Origin: DATIXD01 sp035518875
Lineage (GTDB): Bacteria > Pseudomonadota > Gammaproteobacteria > Methylococcales > Methylococcaceae
Length of the DNA: 11,847 nt
NCBI GenBank assembly: GCA_035518875.1
Contig: DATIXD010000298.1
Span: 1 to 11,847 of the forward strand
Direction of reading: 5' to 3'
The notes under the pieces are model-generated. The model had not been told where the DNA came from and made no database searches. It saw only the letters and a program-made list of their open reading frames with translations. The translations under genes were made by a program, and so were the position numbers. Positions 1-6,569 of this stretch are shown piece after piece (position 1 is the stretch's first letter; each line of letters starts with the position of its first letter).

Positions 1-1377
1 CGAGCCGATGATCCACGCCCATTGCATATAAACCGCGTTATCCGCACGCAGGCCGGACGCGGCGTTGGGATCGGTGTAGGTATATTGAAGCCGCAGTTGA
101 TTCCAGTGGCTGAGGGCCCATGTGACGTTTGCGGAATACGCCGAGGTTTTGGCTTGCTTGTTCACCATATCCTCCAGCCATTCATATTGGATTCCGCTTG
201 ACCATTGCCGATGCCATTTGTATGTGAGATAGGAGTAAAGGCCGTAAGCGCCGACCGTGGTGCCAGACAGGGCGTTCCCCGAGGGGTCCGATACGTCATA
301 CTGGTTGTCGCTGTAGAGCACTTCCGTACCCCACGTGAGGGTCTGGAACTGATTGTTCCGAAGCGGCTTCCAACTCAACACGACGTCCGCTCCCACAAGG
401 CGGCGCTCCCGTTCGGTATACGTGTTGCCAGCCACGGTAGGAAGGTCTTGAACGGCGGGGTCCCACTGGGCCACGGTACTCGGATTCCACAGGCCTGAAA
501 TTCCGGGTTCGAGCGAGATATCCGGTGTCAGTTCGAAATAGGTTGACAAGCGGCCCCAATAGTTCAATTCGCTCCCGTGACGGATATCGCCGACAAAGTT
601 GGGCGGGTTATCCCCTCCGAAATTGATACCCGTGCCGAGCGTCAAGCTGATGTAGTGCTCCGCCGGCACGAGCCAATTCACCTGTACCCCGTCCGTCCTC
701 GATTCGCCGCCGATGTATTGATCGAGTACGAGCGGGCGATTCACGAAGGGCAGTTCATGGTCGTGTATATAGCCCAATCGACCGAACTCTCCGAAGAAAC
801 GTCCCGCCTTCACTTCCAGATTCCCCGGCAGCGCTGTGGTCTGAATCGCGGCCTCTTCGACCCCCAGACTCGACTCGCCGGTGGCCGCATCCGCCGTGGC
901 GTTGATGACCGCGTAGCCCTTTGCGAATGGATCCACGGATCCGGCCACATTCAGTTCCACCGAACGTTGAAATATATCGAACCCGCCGGGCGTGTCGCTG
1001 CCCGTTTCCGACGATCCCCTGCTGCGATAGGAAAAAATCGTCTCGCCCACAAGCCCGATGGACGGGTTGAACACACTCGGCACGAACTTTTTCTGCGCTT
1101 CGACCAACTGATCCACTTCGTCCTTCAATTCATTGATACTCTTTTGCTGCTCATCGATGGCTTGTTGCTGTTTCTTCACAGGATCATCCTTCGTCTTGGG
1201 ACGATCGTCAGATTCGGCGGCACCGGCCGCCGCGGCGATTTGTACTGGGACGAGTTTCCCATCCCGGGTCGTCTCGCCTATTATCTGATTTTGATCCGGG
1301 ACCGACTCCTGGCCCCAGACTGAATAAGACATACCAATTCCAATAATAATCAATAAAGCGATATACATCGCACGCAT
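1..1377 (-). CDS. Outer-membrane porin/receptor-like beta-barrel protein, C-terminus cut by window edge
   Basis: The reading frame is open from the ATG at 1377 to base 1, giving 459 residues with no stop, so the C-terminus lies outside the window. A ribosome binding site (GGAGGA) sits 5 bases before the start. Residues 1-22 form a signal peptide (RAMYIALLIIIGIG core). A charged coiled-coil segment follows at about residues 66-98 (KKQQQAIDEQQKSINELKDE). From about residue 102 there are alternating amphipathic strands rich in aromatic residues and glycine, as in an outer-membrane barrel. The segment around residues 198-235 (GRFFGEFGRLGYIHDHELPF, then LDQYIGGESRTDGVQVNWL) resembles proteins annotated as metal-regulated outer-membrane channels or receptors; I recall this family but cannot search. 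A periplasmic coiled coil before a barrel also occurs in trimeric porins. It is the last visible gene after the Fur-type regulator and the 102-aa membrane protein, so metal-dependent expression is inferred. The solute is unknown. Confidence 0.75.
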   Translation of the reverse strand, partial: MRAMYIALLIIIGIGMSYSVWGQESVPDQNQIIGETTRDGKLVPVQIAAAAGAAESDDRPKTKDDPVKKQQQAIDEQQKSINELKDEVDQLVEAQKKFVPSVFNPSIGLVGETIFSYRSRGSSETGSDTPGGFDIFQRSVELNVAGSVDPFAKGYAVINATADAATGESSLGVEEAAIQTTALPGNLEVKAGRFFGEFGRLGYIHDHELPFVNRPLVLDQYIGGESRTDGVQVNWLVPAEHYISLTLGTGINFGGDNPPNFVGDIRHGSELNYWGRLSTYFELTPDISLEPGISGLWNPSTVAQWDPAVQDLPTVAGNTYTERERRLVGADVVLSWKPLRNNQFQTLTWGTEVLYSDNQYDVSDPSGNALSGTTVGAYGLYSYLTYKWHRQWSSGIQYEWLEDMVNKQAKTSAYSANVTWALSHWNQLRLQYTYTDPNAASGLRADNAVYMQWAWIIGS

Positions 1378-1445
1378 AAGATTCCTCCGCTAAACGTCAC
1401 GCTTAGAAAAAAAACCTTCGATTTTTAAGAGATACAGGCGACGTG

Positions 1446-1690
1446 TTACAGGAGGGAATACGGCGGCGCGCGCAGGGAAACGGTCGAATGGAAGGGCTTC
1501 CGATTGAAAGCCTTGACAGTAAATTGGTTGGAATAGAAGAGGGACGTCAGCGCGGTCGAAATGAGCACGACGGTAAGGACCGCCGTTTCACCATGCTGCA
1601 CCCAGAGACCGATCTGACATCCATGGGCATCGGTAAGCTCGTCGTTGGCGTAGGCATGAAACAGTGCGAAGGCGGAGAATAGGAGCAGGT
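1446..1690. repeat. Duplicated DNA segment, copy 1 (pairs with 5192-5436)
   Basis: The 3' part of the 102-aa gene aligns without gaps to the 3' part of the 100-aa gene at 5192-5436. The first 15 bases at the gene ends (ttacaggagggaata) are identical, and long shared stretches continue through both genes. The similarity stops at the gene ends and fades toward the N-terminal codons. This is gene duplication, possibly with conversion, not a mobile-element repeat: no terminal repeats or target duplications are seen. Confidence 0.8.
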
Positions 1691-1754
1691 AGAGGACAAG
1701 CCCCAGCGTGATATTTGAAATGAAGTCAGTCTTGTGAAAACGCACCGGTTTCAC
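1446..1754 (-). CDS. Small two-helix membrane protein with Cys/His loop (copy 1)
   Basis: A 102-aa protein starting at GTG (1754), 24 bases after the Fur-type regulator stop, so probably cotranscribed with it; the Shine-Dalgarno match is weak (GGGG). It has two hydrophobic helices, about residues 16-33 and 57-76. The loop between them, HAYANDELTDAHGCQIGLWV, carries His, Asp, Glu and Cys side chains suited to metal binding. The C-terminus ends in an RAPP motif, which recalls the loosely defined DUF2946/CopL-like group of small metal-associated proteins; that link is an inference from motif style only. A paralogue at 5192-5494 is identical at 60 of the last 70 residues. If the first helix acts as a signal peptide the mature protein would be periplasmic; otherwise the Cys/His loop faces the periplasm between two helices. 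Confidence 0.8.
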   Translation of the reverse strand: MKPVRFHKTDFISNITLGLVLYLLLFSAFALFHAYANDELTDAHGCQIGLWVQHGETAVLTVVLISTALTSLFYSNQFTVKAFNRKPFHSTVSLRAPPYSLL

Positions 1755-1778
1755 GGCACCCCGCCTGTTAATGTGAAT

Positions 1779-2198
1779 TTATTGGCAATTCCCGCAAAGG
1801 CCAAAGAATTCGACAAGGTGACGCTCCGCTTTAAATTGTTTACGAATCAACCGATGCTCCATCTTTCTCACTTCTTCCTCAAGATCGATGTGTTGTACAT
1901 CGCCACACTTGTGGCAAACCGCATGATGATGGTGCGGCATGAGAGCGAATTCAAACCGGTCTTCTTTATCGCCAAAGTTGACCTTCTTCACCATACCTTG
2001 TTCGATGAGAAAATCGAGTTCTCGGTAGACGGAGGTCTTGTGAGGGGCAAGCTTCTTCTTTTTCAAAACCGCGATCATTTCACCCGCGGAAAGCAGTTTT
2101 TTCGACGCATTCAGTTCGCCGATCATCGCTTCTCTCAATCGGGTAATACGATATCCGCTTTCTTTCAGCCTCTCCAGGGGCTTGACCGCGCCGCTCAT
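1779..2198 (-). CDS. Fur-family metal-responsive transcriptional repressor (Zur/Fur type)
   Basis: A 139-aa protein, a normal length for the family. An N-terminal winged helix (residues 1-80) contains the recognition-helix signature HKTSVYRELDFLIEQG (53-68). The dimerisation domain has the HHHH run at 89-92, the structural zinc pairs C95-x2-C98 and C135-x2-C138, and further candidate ligands at H103 and H127. Such proteins bind an inverted repeat when loaded with metal and block transcription. An exact 7+3+7 inverted repeat lies in its own promoter, so autoregulation is likely. Downstream are a small Cys/His membrane protein and an outer-membrane protein, probably in the same transcript. Zn versus Fe (or Mn, Ni) sensing cannot be told from sequence; the neighbouring zinc protease and small proteins make zinc a reasonable but unproven guess. 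The ATG is the only usable start and lies 8 bases after the -10 box. Confidence 0.9.
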   Translation of the reverse strand: MSGAVKPLERLKESGYRITRLREAMIGELNASKKLLSAGEMIAVLKKKKLAPHKTSVYRELDFLIEQGMVKKVNFGDKEDRFEFALMPHHHHAVCHKCGDVQHIDLEEEVRKMEHRLIRKQFKAERHLVEFFGLCGNCQ

Positions 2199-2206
2199 GG
2201 CAAAAC

Positions 2207-2235
2207 AGCATACGCAACTTGGTTGCGTTTGTCAA
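2207..2235 (-). promoter_or_regulatory. Sigma70-type promoter of the Fur-type regulator, near-leaderless
   Basis: Read on the minus strand: perfect -35 TTGACA (2230-2235), a 17-base spacer, and -10 TATGCT (2207-2212). The expected transcription start (about 7 bases on) is at 2199-2201, and the ATG begins at 2198. The mRNA would therefore have a leader of 0-3 bases and no Shine-Dalgarno site. Confidence 0.75.
2209..2231. promoter_or_regulatory. Predicted operator of the Fur-type regulator (inverted repeat)
   Basis: ACGCAAC-TTG-GTTGCGT at 2212-2228 is a perfect 7+3+7 inverted repeat. Two more flanking pairs (CA at 2209-2210, TG at 2230-2231) extend it to 23 bp with one mismatch. It fills the spacer between -35 and -10, the classic place for a repressor. 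I found no second copy upstream of other genes in the window. Confidence 0.7.
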
Positions 2236-2296
2236 CATAAAGTTGTGGATTGGGTAAGACTTTACGCTGACAGCCCGGACTCCGATGAACCGCCAT

Positions 2297-5080
2297 TTAC
2301 CGGGCATTCGGCCCCTCGGTGACCTGAATCAGATCCTCGGGACGGACCCACTTGGCGAAGGCCGCCTCGACCTGCTGGGCGGTGAGGTCGTCGTATCGGC
2401 GGGCCGCCCGTGTGGGCTCATCCAGCGGCAGGTCGTGGGTGGCCCGCGAGAGCAGACCCGCTCCGATCCTTTCCAGGCTCGATTCGGACAACGGAATTTC
2501 CCGCAACAGGAGCGCTTTCGCCTGATTCAGCTCATCGAGAGAGACCGGTGTAGTTTGCATCTCCTTGAGATTTCGCAACACGATGTCCCGGGCCCTCGAC
2601 CCGTTGGACGGGTCGCATCCATAGTTCACCACATAGAGTGCGCGGGTCTGGTTGACCTCAAACGAGGAGGACACGAAATATACCAACCCTGTTCCTTCCC
2701 GCAGGTCCCGATAAAGGCGGGTCGCATAAAAGGCTCCGCCCAGAACATGGTTGCCCAGCTCCAGGGCATAGTAGTCCGGGTTGGACCGGTTCAACCCGAG
2801 GGTTTCCGCCAGCGTAACCGAGTCCTGGACCTTGCTGGCATCCGGAACCGTGGCGATTGACGGCTTGTTGGGTGGAACCGGCGGAAGCAGCGTTTCCGGC
2901 CTCGGCCCGGAGGCGTTCCAGCTGCCGAAGTACTTCTCGATGACCTCCCTGGCCTTCTCGGGCGTCACCTCCCCGACCACCACGATGGTGGTCAGGTCGG
3001 GCCGATAGATATGCCGATAGTAATCCAGCACGTTCTCAAGCGTCAGTGAAGAGATGGTTTCCGGATTGGCCTGGCGCAGGGTCGGGTCGTCCTTGGGAAA
3101 GAGGGCGGCACGCAGAGATCGACTCGTGAGATAGTCCGGGCTTTGGAGCCGACCGGCTATCGCGGCGGCGTCTTGTCGCTGAATGATCTTGAATGCCGCT
3201 TCGGGAAGAGCCGGATGAAGTTCGTTATCGGCCAAGAGCTCTACGCCACGGTCAAACCGGTCGGCCATCACCTGAAGAAAAAAATCTTCACCCGCAGATT
3301 CATTCGCCCCGATATCGTCCAGCGCCTTTTGGAAAGATACCCGGTCGAGGGAGGCGGTCCCATACGAGAACAGCTTATCCAGAACTTCGTCAACACCCTC
3401 CTGACCCTCGGGTGTCTCCAGATACGGGTTATTCTTGATATGACCGTAAACGGCCACGGTGTTGCTGACGGCCTCGGTTTGAACGATGAGCTGAAGCCCG
3501 TTCGACAACGCGATCACCGCGGGATGGATCGTAGAATCGGGAACGGAAATCCGATTCACCGCCTTCTCCGCCCAGCCAGGAAGTTTGACGGGTCGGACCT
3601 CCTTCGGCGCAAAGGACTCCCGGCCACCGAATCCTTTGCCTGCGATGGGCTCGCCCGAGGACTGAGGGGTGAGGACCGCGACAATCGCATGATTAAGGTC
3701 CAGATATTTCCGTGCCGCCCGATTCACATCCGAGACCGTGACACTCTCCATGGCCTTCACATCTTCCTCGGGAGATCTTCGGCCCTCGATGGCCAGCGCC
3801 TGGGACCAAACCATGGCCAGGCCTGATACGGAGTTTTTCTCAAACTCCGCATCCGCCAATTCGTGCCGTTTGGCGGCCTCAACCAAGTCGGGTGAGATCC
3901 CGTTCTTCACATCCTCAGCCAAGATTTTTTTGACCTCATCGATCAGGGCTGGACCGTCTCCTCCCTTGGGAAATGCGGCCTCCACGTAGCCGAGGCCGGC
4001 CTCGGGGAGTACGTCCAACGAGAAATCAACAGAAAGGGCCTTCCCTTCCGGCACCAAAGCATAGAGGCTTCCACGTTGGCTGCTGAGGATATCCGATAGA
4101 ATTTGTGTTGGCGCAAAGTCGGGGCTGTCTGATCCGGACAATCGGAAGGAGAGCACGGCCAGTCCGTAAGGCAGGTCGGTATCGAGCTGGATGGTCTCCG
4201 GCGTAACGGGCTTTAAGTGAACCCCGGGGCGTTTGGGAAGTTTCCTGGACGGGATACTCCCAAATAGTTTTCTGACCTCTGATAACGCCTTTGGGGGCTG
4301 CACATCCCCGACAATCACCAGGATGGCGTTATTGGGCACATACCAGGTGTCATGGAAATTCTTTAGCATCGTTCCCGTAGTCTTATCAAATGAAGGGCGG
4401 CTGCCCAATGCATCGTGGGCGTACGGCGTGTCCTTGAACAGGGCTTCGAGAAGTTTCGTGTAAAAGACATACTCGGGGTTTGAGAGATCCTGGCTTACCT
4501 CTTGTTCAATCGCACCCCGCTCCTGTTCCCAGAGTTCCTCCGTATCCAGAACTCCACGCATGCGGATCGCCTCGATACGTAGGGCCACATCCAGATCCTC
4601 CGCGGGGACGGTAAGGAAATACTGGGTGACCGATTGCTGAGTGTCGGCATTGAACATGCCCCCCATCGCGGCGGTGATTTCGGCCATCTGATCGGCTGAG
4701 AGACCCGGACTCCCACGGAACATCATGTGCTCCTGGGCATGCGCCATTCCGGGGAATCCCTCTGGGGCCTCGTTTGAACCGACCCGATAATTGACCGCCG
4801 TGGTGACCACGGGAGCCAACGTGTTACGAACGATGACGACCCGCAGACCGTTCTCAAGATTCGCACGAATCACGCTCGTCCCCTGGCCCTCTTCCCGATT
4901 TGCAGCCCAAACGCCTGCCGCCCACGTCAGTAACATGGCCAGTTCTATAACGGTCCAGATGAACCAAAAATCGGGCCCGCGCCGTTCGGTGCTTGCCAAC
5001 CTGTATGCCCTGTCCGTCTGCAGCTCACGGAGGGTTTTCTCGATCGCTTTCAGGGTATCGTTGTCGGTGTGTTTATTCAT
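2297..5080 (-). CDS. Membrane-anchored M16 (insulinase/pitrilysin-like) zinc metallopeptidase, two tandem M16 halves
   Basis: A 927-aa protein. Residues 1-37 are charged. Residues 38-60 form one hydrophobic helix (FWFIWTVIELAMLLTWAAGV), which would anchor the rest in the periplasm. The first M16 half (about 68-490) has the inverted zinc motif H114-A-Q-E117-H118 and, 76 residues later, E194 in an ERxxxxxE context (E187-E194), the spacing expected for the third zinc ligand. The second half (about 515-920) lacks HxxEH; the equivalent place reads EGVDEVLDKL, so it is probably the inactive clamp half. Enzymes of this kind degrade short or unfolded polypeptides inside a closed chamber. The start at 5080 has no strong Shine-Dalgarno site; a short overlapping frame upstream might couple it. 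Neighbours are the small Cys/His membrane protein upstream and the Fur-type regulator downstream. Known M16 proteases next to outer-membrane receptors (FusC with FusA) digest imported proteins; a similar role here is speculation. Confidence 0.93.
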   Translation of the reverse strand: MNKHTDNDTLKAIEKTLRELQTDRAYRLASTERRGPDFWFIWTVIELAMLLTWAAGVWAANREEGQGTSVIRANLENGLRVVIVRNTLAPVVTTAVNYRVGSNEAPEGFPGMAHAQEHMMFRGSPGLSADQMAEITAAMGGMFNADTQQSVTQYFLTVPAEDLDVALRIEAIRMRGVLDTEELWEQERGAIEQEVSQDLSNPEYVFYTKLLEALFKDTPYAHDALGSRPSFDKTTGTMLKNFHDTWYVPNNAILVIVGDVQPPKALSEVRKLFGSIPSRKLPKRPGVHLKPVTPETIQLDTDLPYGLAVLSFRLSGSDSPDFAPTQILSDILSSQRGSLYALVPEGKALSVDFSLDVLPEAGLGYVEAAFPKGGDGPALIDEVKKILAEDVKNGISPDLVEAAKRHELADAEFEKNSVSGLAMVWSQALAIEGRRSPEEDVKAMESVTVSDVNRAARKYLDLNHAIVAVLTPQSSGEPIAGKGFGGRESFAPKEVRPVKLPGWAEKAVNRISVPDSTIHPAVIALSNGLQLIVQTEAVSNTVAVYGHIKNNPYLETPEGQEGVDEVLDKLFSYGTASLDRVSFQKALDDIGANESAGEDFFLQVMADRFDRGVELLADNELHPALPEAAFKIIQRQDAAAIAGRLQSPDYLTSRSLRAALFPKDDPTLRQANPETISSLTLENVLDYYRHIYRPDLTTIVVVGEVTPEKAREVIEKYFGSWNASGPRPETLLPPVPPNKPSIATVPDASKVQDSVTLAETLGLNRSNPDYYALELGNHVLGGAFYATRLYRDLREGTGLVYFVSSSFEVNQTRALYVVNYGCDPSNGSRARDIVLRNLKEMQTTPVSLDELNQAKALLLREIPLSESSLERIGAGLLSRATHDLPLDEPTRAARRYDDLTAQQVEAAFAKWVRPEDLIQVTEGPNAR

Positions 5081-5191
5081 TTTCGGTGCCCGCTATTTCG
5101 CGAACTCTGGACTTCGGTCATTGAGGATTCCCCCGCGAACCGTTACGATTGGAAGACGGACCTTCGCCTTTATAGAAAATAAGAAGACGCG

Positions 5192-5436
5192 TTACAGGAG
5201 GGAATAAGGCGGTGCGCGCAGGGAAACGGTCGAATGGAACGGCTTTCGGTTGTAGGCATTGATAGTAAGTGAGTTGGAATAGAAAAGGGTCGTCAGTGCG
5301 GTCGAAATGACTATAACAGACAGGACCCCCGTTTCACCGTGCTGTACCCAGAGGCCGATTTGACAGCCATGGGCGTCGGTAAGCTCGTCGTTGGCGTAGG
5401 CATGATATTCGGCAAAAGCGGAAAACAGTAGCAGAT
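5192..5436. repeat. Duplicated DNA segment, copy 2 (pairs with 1446-1690)
   Basis: The gap-free DNA counterpart of 1446-1690, covering most of the 100-aa gene. Both copies lie on the minus strand about 3.7 kb apart, in direct orientation, flanking the M16 protease and Fur-type regulator genes. Recombination between them would delete those two genes together. Confidence 0.8.
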
Positions 5437-5494
5437 AAAGGGCAAAACCCAGCAGGGCCGGGGGGAAAATGGATCTGCGGTTTACTTTTAACAT
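5192..5494 (-). CDS. Small two-helix membrane protein with Cys/His loop (copy 2)
   Basis: A 100-aa paralogue of the protein at 1446-1754. It begins 7 bases after the stop of the PCP_red-repeat gene, so it is likely translated from the same mRNA, perhaps by coupling; no clear Shine-Dalgarno site is seen. The 25 residues from HAYANDELTDAHGCQIG through HGET are identical in both copies, as are the last 19 residues (NRKPFHSTVSLRAPPYSLL). The second helix and the N-terminus differ. The pattern suggests that the Cys/His loop and the C-terminal RAPP tail carry the function. The M16 protease gene follows 111 bases later. Confidence 0.8.
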   Translation of the reverse strand: MLKVNRRSIFPPALLGFALYLLLFSAFAEYHAYANDELTDAHGCQIGLWVQHGETGVLSVIVISTALTTLFYSNSLTINAYNRKPFHSTVSLRAPPYSLL

Positions 5495-5501
5495 TCGCCG
5501 G

Positions 5502-6491
5502 TCATTCGTCCAGCTTGAGGTCTTGATCCCCCTTCAGATATTTTCGGAAGCGGGTCATCAATTCCTCGCCGAGGACCTCGCCGGGCTTCTCGGGCCGTTT
5601 GGTCATAAAGTCGCGGATCTCATTGAGTCGTTTATCGGCCTGCTCGTTTCCCTGGAGCCTTTTGACTTTCTGTTTGGCCGCGTCGAAGGCATCGAAGGTC
5701 AGTTCGTTAAACCCCAGCTTGCGTATCCGCATCACGGCCTTCATCATGGCCTGGTTTCGATAACGGGTCAGTCTCTCGGAACCGATCTCCTTGACCCCTT
5801 CCTTTCGTGCGCGCCGCTCGGCCGCCTTCTTGATCCCGCTCCTTACGAAATCGGGCGATGTCTGCAGGCGGCGCCAGGCCTCTCCGGACCAAGTCACCTC
5901 TTCCAGAGGGGCCGCCCAAACCGCCTTCAGATTTTCCTCCGTCATTTCGGTAAAACCCTTGGCGCGGGCCAGATCTTCGGCGTCGCTCTTAAGCATCTGG
6001 AGAACGAAGTCGGTCGCCACGGCCGGCGCGCTTTCGATCTTTTTCATCAGCAGGGCCTTTGCGCCGTCGGTCCACGGTATCTCGGCCGCCGGGGTCTGAT
6101 CCTCGAACTCGCCCAGGGCCTCGACCTTTTGGAGCAGTTCAACGTTCACTTCAAGATGCCCGCGTTCCTGTGCGATCTCTTCGGCAATCTGACGGACCAT
6201 GTCGCGCATGAAGATCGGTACTGTCGCAAGGCGTTCCCGTGCGGCCAGCGTCCAGGGAAGATGGCCCTTGGCCATCTGATCGGCCGCTTCCTGCAGACCT
6301 TTTTCGCCGCCCAGGGCGCCCATGGACTCGTTCTTCCACTGGACCAACTGCTCCGCGGTAATTGTCGACAGACCCATTTCCCGGGCCTTCTTTTCGGCGA
6401 GCTTCTTCACCATCCCTCGCAAAAAGACGGGAGCCTTCTCGACGCTTTTTAGCGCCTCATCGGTCCATTGAATCTGAATCTCGCTTGACAT
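5502..6491 (-). CDS. Protein with four tandem PCP_red-like repeats
   Basis: A 329-aa soluble, charged protein without a signal peptide, starting at ATG 6491 (MSSEIQIQWT) with AAAGG 7 bases upstream. An in-frame GTG at 6533 falls inside the promoter spacer and cannot be the start of that transcript. Four repeats begin with Trp-Thr/Ser at residues 9, 80, 140 and 201. Each reads W[TS]..A...L...P.F.R..[VI]...AE..A...G, which matches the short PCP_red domain known from the C-terminus of the dark-operative protochlorophyllide reductase B subunit and from non-photosynthetic bacteria. Repeat 3 is the most diverged (SAPAVATDFV in place of P.F.R). A basic helical tail follows (residues 250-329). No catalytic cysteines are visible, so this is probably not a reductase; its function is unknown. 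Its operon position, ahead of the small membrane protein and the M16 protease, suggests a shared task. Confidence 0.8.
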   Translation of the reverse strand: MSSEIQIQWTDEALKSVEKAPVFLRGMVKKLAEKKAREMGLSTITAEQLVQWKNESMGALGGEKGLQEAADQMAKGHLPWTLAARERLATVPIFMRDMVRQIAEEIAQERGHLEVNVELLQKVEALGEFEDQTPAAEIPWTDGAKALLMKKIESAPAVATDFVLQMLKSDAEDLARAKGFTEMTEENLKAVWAAPLEEVTWSGEAWRRLQTSPDFVRSGIKKAAERRARKEGVKEIGSERLTRYRNQAMMKAVMRIRKLGFNELTFDAFDAAKQKVKRLQGNEQADKRLNEIRDFMTKRPEKPGEVLGEELMTRFRKYLKGDQDLKLDE

Positions 6492-6523
6492 CAAACGGCC
6501 TTTAAAATTCCTTTCGGAAAGAC

Positions 6524-6552
6524 ATTGTAACACCGAGGTTTCCGCCCGTCAA
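6524..6552 (-). promoter_or_regulatory. Sigma70-type promoter of the PCP_red / small membrane protein / M16 operon
   Basis: On the minus strand: TTGACG (6547-6552), 17-base spacer, TACAAT (6524-6529). Each box has one mismatch to consensus. The predicted start near 6517 gives a leader of about 26 bases containing AAAGG before the ATG at 6491. The Fur-type inverted repeat is absent here. Confidence 0.65.
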
Positions 6553-6569
6553 TCCCACAATCTCTCGCT

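Noticed and set aside
577..1323. Long open frame on the plus strand (248 codons)
   Set aside because: It is the shadow of the outer-membrane protein on the opposite strand, which has a ribosome binding site, signal peptide and barrel pattern; the plus-strand translation is Arg/His-rich without domains.
1378..1445. Terminator between the 102-aa gene and the outer-membrane protein gene (eight T in a row)
   Set aside because: The run of T on the minus strand is preceded only by a weak A/T pairing (AAAA / TTTT) without a GC stem, so operon readthrough is more likely.
3143..3826. Plus-strand open frame of 227 codons inside the protease gene
   Set aside because: It is antisense to a clear M16 protein with catalytic residues; no ribosome binding site or recognisable domain.
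6492..6533. Upstream GTG start adding 14 residues to the PCP_red protein
   Set aside because: The GTG lies within the spacer of the best promoter, upstream of the expected transcription start, and has no Shine-Dalgarno site.
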